NCBI RefSeq assembly: GCF_001042695.1
Contig: NZ_AP012334.1
Coordinates: forward strand, 1,612,001-1,676,000
From: Scardovia inopinata JCM 12537
GTDB lineage: Bacteria > Actinomycetota > Actinomycetes > Actinomycetales > Bifidobacteriaceae
Length of the DNA: 64,000 nt
Reading direction: 5' to 3'
The notes beneath the pieces are model-generated. The model was not told the origin of the DNA and did not search any database. It saw nothing but the letters and a program-made list of their open reading frames with translations. Positions 37,096 to 47,298 of the stretch are shown here, one piece after another. Position 1 is the first letter of the stretch. Each line of letters starts with the position of its first letter. A program made the position numbers and the translations under genes.

Positions 37096-37206
37096 TATTA
37101 TGGGTAGCGCGCCGAACTGTGCTTAAGCCCCGGGCTTCATTTTTTGCCGCTGCGAGCGGCCTGCGCGCCGACAGGCGCTTTCACAGTTCGGCCTTTTGTC
37201 TTTTTT
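37096..37206 (+). ncRNA. Candidate cloverleaf-like small RNA
   Basis: A -10-like TATTAT (37096-37101) lies about 10 bases before a compact fold. The outer stem GCCGAACTGTG (37111-37121) pairs perfectly over 11 bp with CACAGTTCGGC (37182-37192). It encloses three hairpins: AAGCC/GGCTT (37125-37137), GCCGCT/AGCGGC (37146-37160) and GCGCC/GGCGC with a GACA loop (37165-37178). TTTTGTCTTTTTT follows, as in a terminator. It has no tRNA signatures (no T-loop GTTCGA, wrong arm spacing). It may be a stand-alone small RNA, or an elaborate terminator of the upstream operon. Confidence 0.5.
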
Positions 37207-37410
37207 ACACACTCTTGCTTATGAGCCAGCACCATCACATTTCTCCACAGGTCTCTGGCTTTTAGCAAGGTATCACCTGTCAGTATGGTAAATTTCTGAA
37301 TCTTCACTCCCCTCAGGGCAGCTGAGAATAATCTATCCGTAGTTATTCGTTTGCACTGTTCTAACAGCTTTAGTATAATTATGATAATTTTGGTGTAAGG
37401 AGAGTATGGG

Positions 37411-38127
37411 TTGGTTGATGTGATACAGACAGAGAATCATCAGGCCGACATTGGCAATAAAGCAGAAGCAGAATTACAACCAGGGAGCACTTCTTTGACA
37501 GAGGAAGAAAGCAGTACGATCGACTCTCCTGATACTGATCTGGAATATTTAGACTCTCACCTGCAGGAAAGCGCCGCCCCAGTAAAATATCACCGGCAGA
37601 TACACTTCCACTGGTGGCAGCTAGCTTTAGCTTTTATCCTGACAGTCACCCTGGTAACCATTGGCACCATCACCCTCACCCAACACGAAATCCACCAACA
37701 AGCACAAATACTAAAACAGCAGAAAAAGCGATATGGTAAAGAAATATACAAAAAAATGCATAAAATCGTCCACTCTAAAGAATGCAAAAAAGTAATTGAA
37801 GAAGATCTCCGAGAAACAGATCCCCATGCCTTAACCGACAAAGGAATCATCAAAACATACACGATTGTGGATTCTTCCATAACCCATAATCGTTCAGGAG
37901 GAATCGATTTTATTGTCATGATTAATAACGACAAAACACTGACTATAGATTTGCTTGTCGATCGCCAATGGATATACGACGATGAATACGGACCCTTGAA
38001 AGACACCGTTGATGAAGTATCAGGCGAATTATGGGAAAAATTGGAAACCCGATACGGCAAACAAATCCACGATGATGACTGGGCTGCCAAGTACAGGAAA
38101 GCACACCCAGAGGAATTCCCCAAATAA
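37411..38127 (+). CDS. Membrane-anchored protein with DUF1310-like domain
   Basis: Protein of 238 residues. An acidic N-terminus of about 68 residues precedes one membrane helix (WWQLALAFILTVTLVTIGTI, about 69-90). The outside portion contains KIVHSKECKKVIEEDLRETD, GIIKTYTIVDSSITHN and GGIDFIVMINNDKTLTIDLL, an arrangement that resembles DUF1310 of Firmicutes. The family name is from recollection and unverified. It is more AT-rich than its neighbours. A remnant of another gene follows it. Function unknown. Confidence 0.6.
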   Translation: MVDVIQTENHQADIGNKAEAELQPGSTSLTEEESSTIDSPDTDLEYLDSHLQESAAPVKYHRQIHFHWWQLALAFILTVTLVTIGTITLTQHEIHQQAQILKQQKKRYGKEIYKKMHKIVHSKECKKVIEEDLRETDPHALTDKGIIKTYTIVDSSITHNRSGGIDFIVMINNDKTLTIDLLVDRQWIYDDEYGPLKDTVDEVSGELWEKLETRYGKQIHDDDWAAKYRKAHPEEFPK

Positions 38128-38234
38128 ATAAATATCACACTATATGCCAAAGAAGGATGAGAGGACACGAACAATTCGAGTAATTTATCAAGGCTCCCAG
38201 GGGGATGCCAAGGGGAAGGATTGGGGGCTCAAAC

Positions 38235-38475
38235 TGATTTTCGCGCTGGGCGGCAATCATTGCAGGGGACGGCTACTGGCAAGACCCGCAGGATACTTCT
38301 CAAATTCCTGATCAATTTAAGGATGCTGCCCATTTACTTAAATACCACGTCGCCGCGGATCACCAAATCAATCAACCGTATTGACGCCACGCTCAAAGGA
38401 CACTTCAGTAAAAAAGTTCAAGAAGACTATCACAAAGAGAACAAAGATCTCGCCAACATAGACACCACCAAATGA
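38235..38475 (+). pseudogene. Remnant of an unrecognised gene
   Basis: Two adjoining coding-like pieces lie in different frames. At about 38238-38384 the frame reads AAIIAGDGYWQDPQD, then QIPDQFKDAAHLLKYHVAAD, and stops. The next frame continues from about 38380 with RIDATLKGHFSKKVQEDYHK and ends at 38475. Together they look like one domain split by a frameshift with the 5' end missing. The family is not recognised. It sits between the DUF1310-like gene and a terminator, suggesting a decayed accessory pair. Confidence 0.45.
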
Positions 38476-38510
38476 ATAAACACCGCCACCAAAATTTGTT
38501 GATAAACTTA

Positions 38511-38556
38511 TAAAGCCGCCGGGGATATTCCAGCGGCTTTATGCTTTTCTTTTCTA
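38511..38556 (+). terminator. Terminator between remnant and acetoin reductase
   Basis: Stem TAAAGCCGC (38511-38519) and GCGGCTTTA (38533-38541) with a 13-base loop, followed by the T-rich TGCTTTTCTTTTCT. It serves the plus-strand DUF1310-like/remnant unit, and the minus strand also has an A/T flank that might terminate the convergent reductase. Confidence 0.7.
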
Positions 38557-38628
38557 CATCAGCAAGACCTGTATAAACTCATCCGCAGGCAAAAACCGGA
38601 TAGTTTATGACGTCATGAAATCCTGACA

Positions 38629-39531
<903 letters not shown>

Positions 39532-39663
39532 TTATCCCGCATCTCTGCGCGAATCCCACTCTCTCATAGTAAGGGATAAACCTCTGAAGACCTGCAGGAA
39601 TCATGAGAATTACCTGAAACAAAAACTACCTGGGCCAGAGGTTGCTTCAGACCAGGAAGTGCC

Positions 39664-39694
39664 TCCAGGAAGCTCCAGGAAGCTCCAGGAAGCA
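39664..39694. repeat. Short tandem repeat after mgtA
   Basis: The ten-base unit CTCCAGGAAG is repeated three times, followed by CACCTT, just 3' of the P-type ATPase gene. GGTGCTTCC on the minus strand can pair with GGAAGTGCC-like sequence around it, so it may form a hairpin at the mRNA 3' end. Confidence 0.6.
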
Positions 39695-39696
39695 CC

Positions 39697-42393
39697 TTAA
39701 ATTAAGAATCGCTCATGCTTCAAGTACATCCTCTTGATGAGGGTGGTCAGAGCTATGTAACAGATTAAAAGGAGAGTGACAAGAAGGAGATAAGAGGCAG
39801 GCATCTGGGTAAATTGGAAAACTCGGGCTACTGACCCAATGTAGAGAAAGAGGGTGCCCAGGCCAGCTGCCCCCAGGGTAGAGATCAAAACCGGAGCTGT
39901 AGCGTACTGCTGAATGAAAGGGATCCGGCGGTCCCGCAAAGCCTGAATGACCATCTCCTGGGTCCAGAGTGATTCAATGAACCACCCTGTGTGGAAAAGA
40001 ACAATAAAGGCCGCCTGTCCGCTCGCAGAAAGACTCGGGTAGGACCCTCCCACAAGAGCCGGGCATACCCAAAAATAGAGGAGAAGAAAAGTGGCAATGT
40101 CAAAAATTGACGAGGCCGGCCCAAAAAAGAACATAAATTTAGGCAGCTTTCGGGTGGACCAGGTGCGGGGAATGGCCAGATAATCCTTGTCCACAGAATC
40201 AAAGGGAATAGCCAGGCAGCTGGTCCCATACAGGAGGTCCAGAACCAGCAGCTGTAGGGGCAGCATGGGCAGGAAGGGCAGGAAGGAGGATGCCACCAAA
40301 ATAGACAAGATGTTGCCAAAGTTGGAACTAAGGGTGATCTTAATATATTTCATGGTGTTGCCAAAAATCTTACGGCCTATTCTCACTCCATTCTCCAAAA
40401 TTCTCAAATCCTTGTGCAGAAGGATAATATCAGCAGATTCCTTGGCAATATCAACAGCAGTATCCACGGAAACTGATACGTCAGCAGCTTTCATAGCTGG
40501 AGCATCGTTGATCCCATCACCCATATAAGCGACCGTGTGCCCATTGGCCTTGAGAGTACTGATAATGCGGGTTTTAAGTTCCGGGGAGAGCTTGACAAAA
40601 ACATCGCACTCTTCCACCATCCGGGCAAAATCCTCATCACTGGCCGCCTCCAGCTCACTACCTTCATAAACAGTGCTCATTGTCAGCCCTACCTGGCGGC
40701 CAACAGCCTTAGTAACAGCAGCATTATCGCCGGTAAGAATTTTGACAGTGATGCCATCCTTCTCTAACTGCTGCAAAGTTTCGCGAGTACTCTCCTTTGG
40801 GGGGTCCAAAAAAGCAAGATATCCAGCCAGGATCAGTTCGTCTTCATCGGCAGCTGTCGACTGACCAACAGGCTCATTATACCTCTTATAGCCAATTAAA
40901 AGGACTCTCAGTCCATCCTCATTCATATCATCAATATCTTTCAGCACCTTTTTACGGCGTTCGTCAGTTAGATCCTGAATTTTTCCATTAATTTCCTCCT
41001 GGCTGGAAGCGGCCAGCATTTCCTCGGCAGCACCCTTGGTAACCAATATGTGCTCTCCACTGCGGTTCTGTACAACTACGCTCATCCGCCGCCGCTCAAA
41101 ATCAAAAGGAACTTCATCAATCTTGACGTATTCCTTTTGAATGCTGTCCAGGTCCAGCTCCTTGCCAGCTGCCTGGACAATGGCCTTATCCATCAAATCT
41201 TCCATCCCGGTCTGATAAAAGCTGTTCAGATAAGCCAGTTCCAAAATTTTAGGGTTTTCATGAAGCTCCAGGTTATAATGCCGTTCCAAAACAACCTTAT
41301 CCTGGGTCAGGGTTCCAGTTTTGTCCGTGCAGAGAATATCAGCACTGCCAAAGTTCTGGATGGAATTCATCTTCTTGACAATGGTTCCTCCCCGCGACAT
41401 TTCCACTGATCCTTTGACCAGGTTAGAAGTGACAATTACCGGCAGCATCTCTGGAGTCAGTCCGACTGCTGTAGCGATGGCGAAGATTAGGGCCTGAAGC
41501 CAGTCGCCCTTGGTCAATCCGTTGATCAGGAAGACGACAGGAGCCAGAATCAGGGTCATAGTGATCAGCAGGCGGGATATGTCTTTGATCCCCTTGTCAA
41601 AGGCAGTCTGTTTGATGCTGGTGTCAGCAATACACTGAGCCAGACGGCCAAAAGCAGTATTGTTGCCTGTGGCAAAGACCACCCCTGTTCCACTGCCGGA
41701 GACAATAGTAGTTCCTTCGTACAGGACGTTGGGATAATCCAGGTAATCGCCCAGATTCTGCGGCTGAGAATCTGCAACCTTTTCCACCGGTTTGGATTCC
41801 CCGTTCAGGGAACTGGATGAGCAGAACAGATCCCTGGAGGTGAGCAGCCTAAGATCTGCCGGAACCATATCGCCTGCGTTGAGATTGATGATATCGCCCA
41901 CCACCACATCCTGGGTAGGCAGCTCCTGGGCTTTACCGTCGCGGGTGACGCTGGTGGTGACTGAAACCATGCCCAGGAGCTTATCGACGGCATTGCTGGT
42001 GCGCACATTCTGGACAAAACTGGTCAGACCGGAAATCAGGACCATAACCAACATAATGACAACAGTACTCAGGTCTTTCTGCCCGGCAGGAACAAAAATA
42101 TAGTTGGTCAGCAGGGACAGGGCTGCCAGGAAGAGAAGAACCATAGTGAAGGGAGTCATAAAGGCATCGAAAAGATACTTAAGCCGAGAATTACTGCGAT
42201 TATGAGCAATTGCATTGGTCCCATAGATTTTACGGGCATCTTCTGCTTCCTGACTGGACAAACCCTGTTGTCTTGTTTTGAGCCGGCTGAGTGTTGCTTC
42301 CTTGCTTTCCTGAGCTATCTGACGAGCGAGCTGAGTGTTAGCCCTGGTTTTGGCGTCAACCTGGCCTGAATAAGAAGTATTTTTCTTCCTCAT
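39697..42393 (-). CDS. mgtA: Magnesium-translocating P-type ATPase
   Basis: Membrane pump of 898 residues, P3B type, that imports Mg2+. Actuator motif SLNGESKPVEKV near 195; helix with GLTPEMLPVIVTS near 311; phosphorylation site DKTGTLTQ with D357; nucleotide-binding KGAAEEM; hinge MGDGINDAPAMKAADVS. About ten membrane helices are visible. An N-terminal cytoplasmic segment with KEATLSRLKTRQQGLSSQEA precedes the first helix pair, as in MgtA. No M-box riboswitch was recognised in the approximately 170-base upstream region. Confidence 0.92.
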   Translation of the reverse strand: MRKKNTSYSGQVDAKTRANTQLARQIAQESKEATLSRLKTRQQGLSSQEAEDARKIYGTNAIAHNRSNSRLKYLFDAFMTPFTMVLLFLAALSLLTNYIFVPAGQKDLSTVVIMLVMVLISGLTSFVQNVRTSNAVDKLLGMVSVTTSVTRDGKAQELPTQDVVVGDIINLNAGDMVPADLRLLTSRDLFCSSSSLNGESKPVEKVADSQPQNLGDYLDYPNVLYEGTTIVSGSGTGVVFATGNNTAFGRLAQCIADTSIKQTAFDKGIKDISRLLITMTLILAPVVFLINGLTKGDWLQALIFAIATAVGLTPEMLPVIVTSNLVKGSVEMSRGGTIVKKMNSIQNFGSADILCTDKTGTLTQDKVVLERHYNLELHENPKILELAYLNSFYQTGMEDLMDKAIVQAAGKELDLDSIQKEYVKIDEVPFDFERRRMSVVVQNRSGEHILVTKGAAEEMLAASSQEEINGKIQDLTDERRKKVLKDIDDMNEDGLRVLLIGYKRYNEPVGQSTAADEDELILAGYLAFLDPPKESTRETLQQLEKDGITVKILTGDNAAVTKAVGRQVGLTMSTVYEGSELEAASDEDFARMVEECDVFVKLSPELKTRIISTLKANGHTVAYMGDGINDAPAMKAADVSVSVDTAVDIAKESADIILLHKDLRILENGVRIGRKIFGNTMKYIKITLSSNFGNILSILVASSFLPFLPMLPLQLLVLDLLYGTSCLAIPFDSVDKDYLAIPRTWSTRKLPKFMFFFGPASSIFDIATFLLLYFWVCPALVGGSYPSLSASGQAAFIVLFHTGWFIESLWTQEMVIQALRDRRIPFIQQYATAPVLISTLGAAGLGTLFLYIGSVARVFQFTQMPASYLLLVTLLLICYIALTTLIKRMYLKHERFLI

Positions 42394-42561
42394 GTCTTCT
42401 CACCTTAAGCATTTTTTTCTGACTGTCAAAGACCCTGCGCGTTTCCTCACCCCTTATAGCAGATAGGCCTAACCATCAGTTACCAAACGCACCTATTGAA
42501 TTTCTCGCCCTTCTGTTCCTCGTTTCTGATAAATCGGGCCTACCGTCCGCTAACTCTCACA

Positions 42562-44463
42562 CTAGCTTTTATTCATAGAGTCCAGTTCATAGAGTACAGC
42601 CTGCTCTTTAAAAAGTCGAGCATAGATGCCATTCCGATTCATTAGCTCACCATGCGTCCCAACTTCAGCAATGGACCCGTGATCCATTACCAGAATCCTA
42701 TCGCAAAACTTGGTAGAACTCATTCTATGCGAGATATAAATAGCTGATTTATTCTTGATTAAAGTATTGAAAGAAGTAAAAACAGCTGCCTCAGACCTGG
42801 GGTCAAGGGCAGCAGTAGGCTCATCCAAGATCATAATGGGGGAATCTTTATAAATTGCCCGGGCGATTGCAATTTTTTGTCTTTCGCCACCGGAGAGGTT
42901 GACACCATGCGTATCAAGTTCTTTAGATATTGGAGTATCAGCACCAAGTTTCATAGAATCTCCCTGGTCTTTGATACCTGCAGCCGAAAGAGCATGATGG
43001 AATTTTTCCTCATTCCAAGGTTGCGACTCAATAATATTATCTTTAATAGAGGTTCCAAAAAGTGAAAAATTTTGGAAAACCGGAGCAAAGTAATGAAAGT
43101 ATTGATTTTTGTCTATAGTTGCAGCGTTTGTGTTATCCAGCAGTATTTCTCCTGATTTTGGCGAAAGAAGCCCTATCAACAGTTTAACTAAAGTCGTCTT
43201 TCCACTACCATTTTCCCCTACAATAGCAAGTCGCTCTCCAGGATGAAGGGTAAAACTGACATCCTTAACAGAAGACTGAGCAGCGCCAGGATACCTATAG
43301 GTTATATGTCGACACTCTACAGAAGGAATAGCTGACAGCTGCACATTAAATGCATGCAGTTTTTTCTCTCTAGAATCGTTCGAAGACTGAGAACGCTGGT
43401 GCATAAGATTTGTCTCTGGAGCTGTCATTCTCATAAATTCTATATACTGATCCATCGCCATTAACGATGCCTGCCTGCTCCCCCACGCACTCAGCATACC
43501 CATGAGCGCTGTAATTAAAAGTTCCAAATAGCCCACACAAGAGACAACTTGCCCGATAGAGATTGCACCTGTAAATGTCTTCAACGCGACTAAAACATAA
43601 AGAATACCAATACTCTCGCTGCCTATCACTCCAGAAAGTCCTACAATAAAGTTTGCTTTTATTTGAAGATTCCCGTTGCGCTTCGCTCCATTTATCAGAG
43701 TTTTCTGAGCTTCCAGCATCATCGTGTCATCTTCATCATAAGTTCTCAGAACTCGGGCAGCCGCTTCATTTCTAAACAATACAGAGGTATAATAATCAAA
43801 TTTACGATTATATTTGATATTTGCTGAGAAAAATTCTTTTTTGATCTCACCACCTTTTTTCGAAAAATACCAGGCAGATATGAGAGGAACAATCAGTATT
43901 ACTATAATTATCGAATAATACAGAGGACTAGAGCTTAAGCTACCGATTCCTCGTGACTGACTTGGCCGAGAAAGAGTGAACACTGCTGCACTGCCTGAAA
44001 AGACGAGAGTAGAGATAAGAGAGACTCCATGTGCGAAAACTTGTTCGATTAGCCCTTGCAAGCCGCCTGTAAACTCCAGACCGGCTTTAGCCGAACTATA
44101 TAGCTTTCTTATTTTAGGATCAATAGTATATTTATACTCACACATTACCATCCGTTCTGAGAGAGCCGTTTGCGCCCTGAGATTAATTTGTTGAGTTCGC
44201 ATCTTCGCTACCGAACTAACCATGGAAGAGCACACCCCAAGAATTAGCATAAGCCCAAGGAAAATATCTAAAGTCCACCAAACAAGATGATGGTTGGCCT
44301 CTGATAGTACGGATACCATCTTACCTATAAAAGTTGCCGAAATAGCTTCACTACCTGCCGTCAGGATGGCACTCCCAGCTTGGAGCAGAATAACATGAGG
44401 ACTTAGATGCTCAGCAGTCTTCATATAAGAACGCAGCTTTGTATTCATCTGCCCTTGCTTCAT
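42562..44463 (-). CDS. ABC half-transporter (permease-ATPase fusion)
   Basis: Exporter half of 633 residues. Six membrane helices lie within residues 20-330. The ATPase has Walker A VGENGSGKTTLVK, Q-loop FAPVFQNFSLF, signature NLSGGERQKIAIARA, Walker B PIMILDEPTAALD and a switch His in YISHRMS. It overlaps the upstream half-transporter by 4 bases, so the two presumably form a heterodimer. The divergent LuxR regulator and kinase suggest export of, or defence against, a peptide. It is AT-rich compared with flanking core genes. Substrate unknown. Confidence 0.88.
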   Translation of the reverse strand: MKQGQMNTKLRSYMKTAEHLSPHVILLQAGSAILTAGSEAISATFIGKMVSVLSEANHHLVWWTLDIFLGLMLILGVCSSMVSSVAKMRTQQINLRAQTALSERMVMCEYKYTIDPKIRKLYSSAKAGLEFTGGLQGLIEQVFAHGVSLISTLVFSGSAAVFTLSRPSQSRGIGSLSSSPLYYSIIIVILIVPLISAWYFSKKGGEIKKEFFSANIKYNRKFDYYTSVLFRNEAAARVLRTYDEDDTMMLEAQKTLINGAKRNGNLQIKANFIVGLSGVIGSESIGILYVLVALKTFTGAISIGQVVSCVGYLELLITALMGMLSAWGSRQASLMAMDQYIEFMRMTAPETNLMHQRSQSSNDSREKKLHAFNVQLSAIPSVECRHITYRYPGAAQSSVKDVSFTLHPGERLAIVGENGSGKTTLVKLLIGLLSPKSGEILLDNTNAATIDKNQYFHYFAPVFQNFSLFGTSIKDNIIESQPWNEEKFHHALSAAGIKDQGDSMKLGADTPISKELDTHGVNLSGGERQKIAIARAIYKDSPIMILDEPTAALDPRSEAAVFTSFNTLIKNKSAIYISHRMSSTKFCDRILVMDHGSIAEVGTHGELMNRNGIYARLFKEQAVLYELDSMNKS

Positions 44464-46332
44464 TTTTGCTTCTCCCTATTTGTACCCGTTTCCCTGTAAT
44501 AATTTTCTTCGGTGGCTTCTGCCTCCCCTGTCCGATAATATTTGCTCTGTATAAGATATAGTTCCCGATATTCCGAGCAAGTATTCATAAGTTCAGTATG
44601 ACTACCTAGGGCAATAATTCTCCCATTTTTAAGAAAGACTATCCGATCAGCAAATTGAGTTGAGGCAAGTCGATGAGAGATAAAAAGGACAGTTTTACCT
44701 TGAAGACGGTGCGAAACCAAATCATAGAATGAGCCTTCTGCAATAGCATCGAGAGCAGCAGTTGGTTCATCCAGCAGTATTACAGGAGCTTGCCGGTACA
44801 ATGCTCTAGCCAGCATCAGTCTCTCGAGCTGTCCTCCTGAAAGTTCCACCCCCTTATCACTAATATAATGCGTTAACGGTGTCTGATCCCCCAGAGAAAG
44901 ACTAGAAACATGCTCATCTAGACCAACTTGCTTGATTACCTCCTTGTATCTTTCCTTATCTTCGGGTTTTGTGCAAGGGGAAATACTTATGTTCCTTTGC
45001 AATGAATCAGCAAAAACAAAATTCTCTTGAAACATTGGAGCAAAAAATTTCGCTATTTCATCCCTCGAGAAAAAATGTTTAGGGCTTCCGTTATATAAAA
45101 TTTCTCCCTGATTTGCCTCTAATAATCCAAGGATTACCAAAGCTAAAGTTGTTTTTCCAGCTCCATTCTCTCCAACTAAGGCAATCTGTTCTCCAGGTCG
45201 TATCGCCAAATTAATATCATGCAGCGTTGCGGTCGACGATTGAGAGTAAGAAAAAGACACATTGTTCAATTCAATAACTGGAGGGGCCTCTATTGCTGCT
45301 TCCCCCTTACATTGCTTTTTAGCAGCTTTTCTAGCAGAATCAAGAAAATCTCTACCTCTTAAAAGATCATGATGCGCATTTGCAAGAGCGATGAAACTAT
45401 CACTAGCCGAAATAAGTAAAGAATTGAGCACAGTTATCGAAGAAAAAAAAGAAAATGAAATATGCCAAATCTATTCGTCCGTCGAATACTGCCGATACAG
45501 CAAAGCCAAGAATTATCAAATTCCTAATAAAGTCTATGATCTTGATAATTGCATCGATACATATTTTACGATTAGTAATTTTCTCATCGACTTCCACACT
45601 TTTATGCAAACATTCTTGAATTTTACCTGCAGTATATTTTTGCACATCAAAGAGTCGAATATCTTGAGAATATCTTGTATCGAACGAGACACTCTCCCAG
45701 TAATAATATTGTGTCCAAACTTCTTCAAGGGAATCCTGCATTGTTCTTCGCCAACGGCTCATACCAACTATTAAAACCGCTGATATTAAGCAACACGTTA
45801 CAATTGTTATGCTGCACCAGGGAGAAATTAGAACAGACACAGCTGTGAGAACAGCAATTGTTACAGCTGATCCCAAGAAATCTGCTAACTGCGGAATAAA
45901 AGAATCAATAGCACCACCGTCATCGGTATATACATACCAACCTGCATTTGCCCGCTCTAATTTCCATTGGTGAGAAAGAGTCTGCTCATAAGGCATATGC
46001 ACACCGGCAAGTCCTGACAGAACATCCATCTTAAGCCGAACCTTAAGTGCCGCCCAATATCTAAAGTTATGCATTAAAGATTGAGAAAGACCAAGCGTCC
46101 CTACAGCAATGCCCAATACTACTAACCAAAGCAAAGAAGGAGAAAAACTCTGATTATTTTCCAGCAAAAATACAACAAAGGTTGGGGAAAGAACTGTTGC
46201 TGCAGTTAAAGCAAGCGTAAGTAGAATTTGGATGAGCGGCATCCAACAAAGCATAGGACTAACATCTTTTGTTTGCTGGTATACCCACTGCAGGTTTTGA
46301 AAAAACGTATACTCATTCTTTTTAGTACTCAT
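44460..46332 (-). pseudogene. ABC half-transporter split by a homopolymer frameshift
   Basis: Upstream partner of the preceding exporter. The first frame (start 46332, 309 residues) carries the membrane domain and ends at 45403 just after AYFIFFFFFDN. The second frame (to 44460) holds the ATPase: VALVGENGAGKTTL, PMFQENFVFADS, ELSGGQLERLMLARA, PVILLDEPTAALDA, FISHRLAST. The shift falls in a run of eight T on the coding strand (45443-45450). With seven T the frames join as FFSSITVLNSLLISAS to give about 620 residues, matching its partner. It could be a true mutation, slippage variation or a sequencing error. Confidence 0.82.
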
Positions 46333-46522
46333 GATTTTTTCTTTGCTGATACCGTTTTAATATTAAGTATAACATCAAATATTTTTACAATAACCCATAT
46401 ACTTTGCTCCAAATCTCATCTCTACCTTCATCTAGAGAGTAGAACTGGCAAGTTATCTGCAGCAATTATCACCTCAAATTTCACTAGTCTGGACGACTTT
46501 TCTTGGGAGAAAAGCGATCTCA

Positions 46523-47155
46523 TTGATGAGGGACCCGTCAACTGTTCCTGATGCATTACTGATAGATATGCAGCTTAATGATATGACCGGGGTAGAGGTT
46601 ATCCATCATATTCGCCAATGTAATTCTTCAGTAGGTATAGTAGCCATGACCTCATTTCCACTTAAAGAATATGCGCATACCGCTGCATCCTATGGAGCAC
46701 AGGGTATAGTCTCCAAAAGAAATATTCATGAAATTATTTCAGCATTAAATATTGTAAGTCTGGGGAAACCTTGGGAAAACAACGATCCGATGGTTGATAA
46801 TTCCTGCTTTGTCACTCCGCAGAAGGCTTTTGCAAAATTGCAGGTTGAAACACTGACCGCTCGTGAGAGTCAAATTATGGATGCATATTGCCATGGCCTC
46901 AGCACACAGGAAATAGCGGATAAGTTTGCTATATCCATAAATACTGTCAAGACGCTTGCAAAGCGCAGTTTTTCAAAGCTAGGCGCGCATAACCGCGCTC
47001 AAGCTGTTGTTCTTTGGGTACAAAAGAATAAATTTCATAAAATTCTCTTCTATCGATCTTTTTGTCACCCAATTGGTGATTTGAGCTCACTTCCTATCAA
47101 GAAACCATCTAGGCTGGTAATAGCTAGTAATAGCTCGATTTATTGGAGCACATAA
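46523..47155 (+). pseudogene. LuxR-type response regulator lacking its N-terminus
   Basis: The receiver portion begins in mid-domain: DALLIDMQLNDMTGVEV with the probable phospho-acceptor Asp, VAMTSFPLKEYA, and a Lys in GIVSKRN. A LuxR helix-turn-helix follows (LTARESQIMDAYCHGLSTQE, NTVKTLAKRSFSKLG). The same frame remains open upstream (ELASYLQQLSPQISLVW from about 46443) but ends at a TAG with no start codon before ATG 46523. The first strand with the acidic Asp pair is therefore absent. It is divergent from the ABC genes and directly precedes the kinase start (TAATG). Confidence 0.7.
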
Positions 47156-47298
47156 TGAAAGATATACAAAATTTTCTTCTTAAAGGCCTTCCCATAGCCT
47201 GCGCTTTTTTCGTATCGGGTGAGCTTTATAGAAATACACAGAGTCTTCCCTGGCTCTGGATTTCAGTGGTTATTTTTATTATTTTGTTTATTTATATG
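47155..47298 (+). pseudogene. Sensor kinase, N-terminal membrane fragment (IS-interrupted)
   Basis: Starts at ATG 47155, overlapping the regulator stop, with GGAG upstream. It encodes about 48 residues: MKDIQNFLLKGLPIACAFF, then a second membrane helix WLWISVVIFIILFIYM, and is then cut by the IS end at 47299. The remainder of the gene, with the phospho-acceptor and ATPase domains, is found past the second IS copy at 54997-55892 on the same strand. Joining the two gives a short two-helix kinase of usual layout. Confidence 0.75.

Noticed and set aside
37108-37192. Possible tRNA gene, because of the cloverleaf shape
   Set aside because: The closing stem is 11 bp, arms and loops have wrong sizes, and the T-loop and anticodon signatures are absent; it also ends in a terminator tail.
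42394-42561. M-box magnesium riboswitch upstream of mgtA
   Set aside because: The leader does not show the conserved M-box core; only scattered similarity was seen.
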